Below are positions 59,923 through 64,000 of a stretch of 64,000 nucleotides of DNA, in pieces. The stretch's first letter is position 1. Each line of letters opens with the position of its first letter. The DNA is from Saccharopolyspora thermophila (GTDB lineage: Bacteria; Actinomycetota; Actinomycetes; Mycobacteriales; Pseudonocardiaceae), in NCBI RefSeq assembly GCF_014646075.1, contig NZ_BMMT01000007.1, positions 62,001 to 126,000 of the forward strand, read 5' to 3'. The position numbers and the translations under genes were made by a program. The notes below the pieces were generated by a model. It did no database searches. It was not told the DNA's origin and was given only the letters and a program-made list of their open reading frames with translations.

Positions 59923-60624
59923 TCAGTTCTGTCCAGAAGTGGACACATCACCGCGGTGCATGTCGAGGAGTCCCGGGATGTCGAGGACGTGCAGCCTGGC
60001 GCGCGACACCTGGATCAGCCCAGCGGCCTTCCACTCGGCGAGGACCGGCGTGACCGCGGACCGCACCAGACCCAGCGCGGTCGCCAGTTCTTCCTGCGAC
60101 ATCGGAATCGTGGTCGGCGCAGGGTGGTCCGGACCGGCTGCCCCGATGAGGGCCACGAGGAGGTCCGCCAGCCGCGCCGCCGTGGTCCGGTGTGCCAGTC
60201 GCCACGCGTGCGGCGCGCTTTCCCGGACCTTGCCCAGCATGTAGCTGTTCAGCTGCGCCCTGATGCCGTGGCGGTCCACGACGTCGTCGAACCGCTGGTC
60301 GGAGAGTTTCGAGGTGACCCCCGGTTCGATCGCCTGCACGGTGGCCGACCTGGGTCGCCCGTCCTGCCCGGAGAATTCGCCGATCACGTCACCGGGGCCG
60401 CGCACGGCGAGCATCAGTTCGCGTCCCTCGGGTTCGGAGTAGATCACCTTCAGCCGCCCGGACACGCACAGCAGCACCCAACCACCGGGCTCGCCCTGGT
60501 GGAGCAGACGCTCACGGGCGTGGTGCTTCCTGACGATGCCGCTTTGAACCAGGGCCGCCCAAGCGGGGAAGGGGATGAGGGATCGGAAGCCGCGCGGTCG
60601 GCGGAATTCGTGTGCCTCGCTCAC
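59923..60624 (-). CDS. Crp/Fnr-family transcriptional regulator
   Basis: A 233-aa regulator with GTG start at 60624. The N-terminal cyclic-nucleotide-binding barrel includes GPGDVIGEFSGQDGRPRSATVQA, retaining the Glu and Arg-Ser-Ala-Thr of the phosphate-binding cassette, so cNMP binding is plausible. The C-terminal winged helix is IPMSQEELATALGLVRSAVTPVLAEWKAAGLIQV. It has no FNR-type Cys cluster. It is the first gene of the module and lies 58 nt before the cyclase-like gene, suggesting a local cyclic-nucleotide circuit. No Crp-type TGTGA...TCACA site is obvious upstream. Confidence 0.88.
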   Translation of the reverse strand: MSEAHEFRRPRGFRSLIPFPAWAALVQSGIVRKHHARERLLHQGEPGGWVLLCVSGRLKVIYSEPEGRELMLAVRGPGDVIGEFSGQDGRPRSATVQAIEPGVTSKLSDQRFDDVVDRHGIRAQLNSYMLGKVRESAPHAWRLAHRTTAARLADLLVALIGAAGPDHPAPTTIPMSQEELATALGLVRSAVTPVLAEWKAAGLIQVSRARLHVLDIPGLLDMHRGDVSTSGQN

Positions 60625-60697
60625 GTGTTCGTGTCTAGTCGGTGCCGTCCGAGTACGGGCGGGCGCCGAGCAAGATCACTCGAAGAGTCCGGTCTGG

Positions 60698-61231
60698 CTA
60701 CGTCGGGTGACCAAGATCAGCCTGCGACTTGTCGCTCAGGTGTTCCCACCGCGTGTTCTGGACGGCCGATTCAGCGCGATCGGGGCTCCGAGGCGGGGTG
60801 ATGCCGAGGTCGGTGCAGGTGGCCGGATCGAGGTAGTCGAGAGCCAGACGGCGGAAAACGTAGTCCGGGAGGGAGTGGGCGTAGCCGATGTCCGGGTCCG
60901 CCACCGGGCCCGACGGGTCGAACCGCATGCCCGCGTACCTGGCCACGTAGGTCTCCAGGGGGACACCGTGCTGCAGGCCCAGCGAGACCGCCGTCGACAG
61001 GCTCGCCAGGAAACCGCTGATCGGGGTGCCCTGGCCGTCGACGTGCACCCATAGTTCGCCGAGCTTGCCGTCCGGGTAGGCGTTGGTGGTCAGGTGGCCG
61101 GTGACGCCGCCGATGTCGAACCGCACGGTGTAGCCGCGGCGGCGGCGCGGCGGCTGCTGGCGCGGCGCGCTCTGCTCCAGCCGGATCACCCGCCGCCTGC
61201 GGCGGGCCGGGGCGACGTCGGTGCGGGCCAT
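60698..61231 (-). CDS. Stand-alone C-terminal domain of B12-dependent ribonucleotide reductase (NrdJ-like)
   Basis: A 177-aa protein. After a basic N-terminus (ARRRRRVIRLEQ), residues about 33-140 match the C-terminal region of NrdJ: YTVRFDIGGVTGHLTTNAYPDGKLGELWVHV, STAVSLGLQHGVPLETYVARYAGMRFDPSG and YVFRRLALDYLD. The large catalytic barrel and redox cysteines of NrdJ are absent and not nearby. It may be a regulatory, nucleotide-binding or DNA-binding relative of NrdJb. The ATG at 61231 is used; GGCGG lies close upstream. Function is not predictable from sequence alone. Confidence 0.78.
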   Translation of the reverse strand: MARTDVAPARRRRRVIRLEQSAPRQQPPRRRRGYTVRFDIGGVTGHLTTNAYPDGKLGELWVHVDGQGTPISGFLASLSTAVSLGLQHGVPLETYVARYAGMRFDPSGPVADPDIGYAHSLPDYVFRRLALDYLDPATCTDLGITPPRSPDRAESAVQNTRWEHLSDKSQADLGHPT

Positions 61232-61300
61232 TGCCGCCAGGGCCCCCTTCGGGTCGCGTCAAAAGTCCTTTGAGGACAGCGACGGTACCGCAGCCGCACG

Positions 61301-62413
61301 TCAGCGCGGTGCTCGGGCCCGGGGCGCGGCCACCAGCGTGCCGTCGGCCAGGTGGACGTCCGTGCCGAACCGGCCGCTGACCCGGGCCAGCGTGCCGCAC
61401 AACCACGCCGCATCCTCGGCCGACGCCGGCTCCAGGCGCATCCGGCGGGCCTGCATCGGCAGCATGCGCAGGTCGACCAGATCGCCTGCGGGCGACAGCG
61501 ACGCGAAGAACAGCAGCCGCAGGTCGTCGCGGTAGCGCTCGTAGCCCGGGATGCCCTCGTAGTCGTCGATGAAGTCGCCGCAGCCGTACAGCACCAGGCG
61601 GTCCCGATAGATCTCGATCGGGCGCGGGTGGTGCGAGGAGTGCCCGTGCACCACGTGCACGCCTCCGTCGACCAGCCGGTGCGCGAAGCGCATCTGGTCC
61701 GGCCCGACGTGGTAGCGCCAGTTCGAACCCCAGTGCAGCGACACCACCACGATGTCGCCGGGGCGGGTGCGCTCCCGGATATCCGCGGTGATCTCGGCCG
61801 CCCACCGGTCGGTCAGCTCCGGCACGAAGTTGACACCGGAGCGGTTCCGGGTCGCCGCCCACCCGGCCGGGATGCCGCTGGTGGCCGCGCCGTAGCCGAA
61901 CACCACGACGCGCCCGCGCGGTGCGCCGACCACCGCCGGGCGGCGGGCCTCATCCTCGTCGCGCCCCGCGCCGACCCGGCGCAGGCCCGCTGCCGACAGC
62001 GTGTCCAGCGTCTCGGCGAGGCCGCGGTGGCCGAAGTCCAGGACGTGGTTGTTGGCCAGGTTGCACACGTCCGGCCGGCCGGCGGTCAGGCATGCCACGT
62101 TCGCCGGGTTCATCCGGTAGTGCACGCCCTTGTCCGGGGCGAAGTCGTCGCTGCGGGTGATGCCGGACTCCAAATTGATCACCCGCACGTGCGGCGCCGC
62201 CTCGTCGAGCGCCCGCAGCGCGGCGCCCCACGGCCACGCGGGGTCCACCGGCCGCCGGATCGGCCCGTTGCGCTCCTCGGCCGCCGCGACGTAGTCCCGC
62301 GCATCCCGCAGGTAGCTCTCCGCCAGCCGCGGATCACCCGGGTGCGGGAGGATCTGGTCCACCCCGCGGCCCAGCATCACGTCACCGCACAGGAACAACC
62401 GGATCGGCTCCAT
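61301..62413 (-). CDS. CapA-family metallophosphatase-like protein
   Basis: A 370-aa protein of the CapA/PgsA (poly-gamma-glutamate capsule) family, calcineurin-like fold. Metal-ligand motifs: LFLCGDVMLGRGVD, INLESGIT, CNLANNHVLDFG, VVVSLHWGSNWRY and VVHGHSSHHPRPIEIY. There is no signal peptide, so it is probably cytoplasmic, unlike classic CapA. The substrate is unknown; no other capsule gene is nearby. It is followed on the same strand by the NrdJ-like gene after 69 nt. Confidence 0.85.
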   Translation of the reverse strand: MEPIRLFLCGDVMLGRGVDQILPHPGDPRLAESYLRDARDYVAAAEERNGPIRRPVDPAWPWGAALRALDEAAPHVRVINLESGITRSDDFAPDKGVHYRMNPANVACLTAGRPDVCNLANNHVLDFGHRGLAETLDTLSAAGLRRVGAGRDEDEARRPAVVGAPRGRVVVFGYGAATSGIPAGWAATRNRSGVNFVPELTDRWAAEITADIRERTRPGDIVVVSLHWGSNWRYHVGPDQMRFAHRLVDGGVHVVHGHSSHHPRPIEIYRDRLVLYGCGDFIDDYEGIPGYERYRDDLRLLFFASLSPAGDLVDLRMLPMQARRMRLEPASAEDAAWLCGTLARVSGRFGTDVHLADGTLVAAPRARAPR

Positions 62414-62426
62414 CCGCCACCCCCGG

Positions 62427-63410
62427 TCACGGCGTCAGCACGGTCCACACCTGGCCGGGCGCGGCGGTCAGCGCCGAGCCGTCCGGCGCGGTCCAGGTGG
62501 TGGCGGCCTCGGGGGCGGGGCGGTTCCAGGTCCCCTCGAAGGCGCGGCCGTCACGCAGCACCACGACCCGGCCGCTGCCCACGGTCTTGGCGATCGGTGA
62601 CGGGTTGCCCGCGGCGTCCCGGATCGCCGACTCGCGGACCGCCACCTGCTGGATCGCCACGGTGGACGGGGCGAGGCGCCCGCTGTCGCTCGCGACGTAG
62701 GGTTCGCCGTCCATGGACACCAGCCAGGCGCGCTGCTGGGGCGACCACGAGACCTCGACGGTGGCCGACGGGTAGTCGACCCGGCGGTGGTCGGTCGGGG
62801 TGCCATCGGCCGGCGTCGGCCCGAACACGGGGCGCGATTGGGCGGGCCAGGCCGCGCCCTGCGGCAGTGCGGCGGGGTGGAGGAAGAGGTTGTGCGGCAC
62901 GGATCGCGATCTGTCGCGCGAGTAGGCGGCGGGTTGGTGGGCGTCGGAAGCGTCGGTCACCGGGGCGGCGGCGATCAGCGGCAGCAGTTCGGGCGCCGCG
63001 CCCGAATACGCCAGCGTCGGGTGGCCGAACTGGGGCAGCAGCTCCGCGTCGGTCTCGCGGGCGCTGCGCACCGGGCCGATCAGCGGTGGCAGATCATCAC
63101 CGCCGAAGATCGTCAACAGCCGGCTGTAGCCGCCCTCCACCGGTTCGACGACGACCAGCTCGGCCGCGCCGATACCCACCGGCGGGCGAGCCTTCGCCAC
63201 GTTGTCGATCTTCACCGCCAGCACCGGCGGTCCCGGCGGTGGTTCGGGCGGTGGCTCCGGAGTGGGGCTGGTCCGCGGAACGGGCGAGGTGGTCGGCGCC
63301 GCCGGCGGCGGCCGCGCAGGGGAACCCCCACGCGGTGCGGTGAACAGACCGCAGGCCGTGGCGAGCACCGCGAGCACGGTCAGCGCTGTCGCGAACCAGG
63401 CGCGTTGCAT
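62427..63410 (-). CDS. DUF3048 (YerB-like) lipoprotein
   Basis: A 327-aa exported lipoprotein. The signal peptide ends VLATACG (lipobox Cys about residue 20). A Pro/Thr-rich linker (residues about 27-60) leads to the DUF3048 domain: VLAVKIDNVAKARPPVGIGAAELVVVEPVEGGYSRLL, GPVRSARETDAELLPQF and VPHNLFLHPAAL. The family function is unknown; it is likely cell-wall associated. ATG at 63410 follows AGGAG. It precedes the CapA-like gene by 13 nt, so the two are probably cotranscribed. Confidence 0.88.
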   Translation of the reverse strand: MQRAWFATALTVLAVLATACGLFTAPRGGSPARPPPAAPTTSPVPRTSPTPEPPPEPPPGPPVLAVKIDNVAKARPPVGIGAAELVVVEPVEGGYSRLLTIFGGDDLPPLIGPVRSARETDAELLPQFGHPTLAYSGAAPELLPLIAAAPVTDASDAHQPAAYSRDRSRSVPHNLFLHPAALPQGAAWPAQSRPVFGPTPADGTPTDHRRVDYPSATVEVSWSPQQRAWLVSMDGEPYVASDSGRLAPSTVAIQQVAVRESAIRDAAGNPSPIAKTVGSGRVVVLRDGRAFEGTWNRPAPEAATTWTAPDGSALTAAPGQVWTVLTP

Positions 63411-63582
63411 CCGGACTCCTCTCGAAATCCAGGCTACGCCGGTCAGCGCCACGCGAAGGCTGGCTGCTCCATGTCGGTCACCCGGGTGTCCGGCCGCGGA
63501 GCACCAGGCGGTGGAGGCGATGTGCGGCGTCCTGCCGCGCCGGAGCGCTGCTCGCGGTCCGCCGGTTGCGCCGTGCCCGCCG

Positions 63583-64000
63583 CTAGTCCGCCGCCCGGTG
63601 GCGGACGACGAGGGTTTCGGTCAGGTCCGCCACCGCGGTGCCGTCCGCCCGGGTCACCGCCGTCTCGCGCACGATGAACTCCAGGGCGCCGCCCTTTTTG
63701 ACGTAGACGTCGCGGATCACCGGGCGCAGCACCAGGGTGTCCCCGGCGTGCGCCATCGAGTGATATGTGAACGCCTGCTCGCCGTGCAGTACCTTGCGCA
63801 GGTCGACTCCGAGGTTGGCGAGGAATCCGAAGGAATCCGGCCCGTCCAGGGTGAGCCCGAACAGGAACGTCGGTGGCACCGGCAGGTCCGGGTGCCCGGC
63901 GGCCCGTGCCGCCGCGAGATCGGTGTAGATCGGGTCGGTCTCGCCGATGGCGGCGGCGAAGAACCGCAGCCGCCCGCGCTCGACGTCAACGGTGATGACC
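63583..64000 (-). CDS. MaoC-type dehydratase N-terminal (FAS1-like) protein, 5' end outside window
   Basis: The last 138 or so codons of a minus-strand gene that starts beyond the window. TVDVERGRLRFFAAAIGETDPIYTDLAAARAAGHPDLPVPPTFLFGL and GEQAFTYHSMAHAGDTLVLRPVIRDVYVKKGG match the FAS1-like dehydratase domain (HadA/HadC, MaoC_dehydrat_N). The hot-dog fold likely hydrates or dehydrates an acyl thioester. A second MaoC subunit may lie upstream, outside the window. Nothing was seen between this gene and the DUF3048 gene. Confidence 0.85.
   Translation of the reverse strand, partial: VITVDVERGRLRFFAAAIGETDPIYTDLAAARAAGHPDLPVPPTFLFGLTLDGPDSFGFLANLGVDLRKVLHGEQAFTYHSMAHAGDTLVLRPVIRDVYVKKGGALEFIVRETAVTRADGTAVADLTETLVVRHRAAD

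Noticed and set aside
1-64000. CRISPR arrays, tRNA or rRNA genes, intact insertion sequences, integrases
   Set aside because: No regularly spaced repeats, cloverleaf-like segments, transposase or recombinase motifs were seen while reading both strands.

Overview
The window is uniformly GC-rich, with strong G/C third-position bias, many GTG starts, 4-nt ATGA/GTGA gene overlaps and several leaderless-looking starts behind a TANNNT hexamer. Together with the gene families (ergothioneine egtABCD, AcnR, PucR, LutABC, a PcaI/J-PcaD set, actinobacterial GPP34 and CapA/DUF3048 proteins) this points to an actinomycete, most likely Pseudonocardiales (Saccharopolyspora/Amycolatopsis-like). That placement is inferred from gene content, not from a marker gene. 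No rRNA, tRNA, CRISPR array or intact insertion sequence was seen.

Layout. 1-5.4 kb: the start of a CNNM/CorC membrane protein (cut by the window edge), a DinB/mycothiol-fold protein, a POT peptide transporter, a PLP-dependent decarboxylase and an AcnR-like TetR repressor. 5.7-10 kb: egtABCD for ergothioneine, without egtE. 10-19.8 kb: small secreted and hypothetical genes, a frameshifted TauE/SafE gene, a PucR regulator divergent from an aminotransferase plus methylmalonate/malonate-semialdehyde dehydrogenase pair, a PrsW-type protease and an N-truncated GT39 glycosyltransferase. 20-24.3 kb: a polar amino-acid-type ABC importer followed by a sarcosine/N-methyltryptophan-oxidase-like flavoenzyme and a CBS protein. 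24.4-29 kb: a NarL response regulator and a 1313-aa multi-HAMP hybrid histidine kinase. 29.4-32.5 kb: a four-carbon acid-sugar kinase, PdxA2-like dehydrogenase and DeoR regulator.

32.5-37.5 kb is a decaying stretch: a P450 pseudogene, an ars locus with only the first residues of an Acr3 permease left beside arsR and an ArsI/CadI gene, a TerC relic and a frameshifted FetB. 37.6-45.5 kb: tartrate/D-malate-type dehydrogenase, PHP hydrolase, MarR regulator, MsbA-like ABC exporter, and an operon of GPP34 protein, APC permease and acetyltransferase. 46-51.2 kb: an acyl-CoA-dehydrogenase-like flavoprotein and lutABC for L-lactate oxidation, divergent from a GntR regulator over a dense palindromic operator. 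51.5-54.8 kb: pcaI-pcaJ-pcaD with an IclR regulator; pcaC survives only as a 32-codon tail.

The most unusual locus is 55.9-60.6 kb, four minus-strand genes in a row: a Crp/Fnr regulator, a class III nucleotidyl-cyclase-like protein with a Gly/Asn-rich tail, a 708-aa protein with a degenerate NTPase core and an N-terminal motif matching the cyclase tail, and a 261-aa conserved-looking partner. I read it as a candidate signalling or conflict (possibly anti-phage) module in which a cyclic nucleotide and an amyloid-like motif may both be used. It is followed by a stand-alone copy of the C-terminal domain of B12-dependent ribonucleotide reductase, a CapA-type phosphatase, a DUF3048 lipoprotein and a MaoC-type dehydratase cut by the window end.
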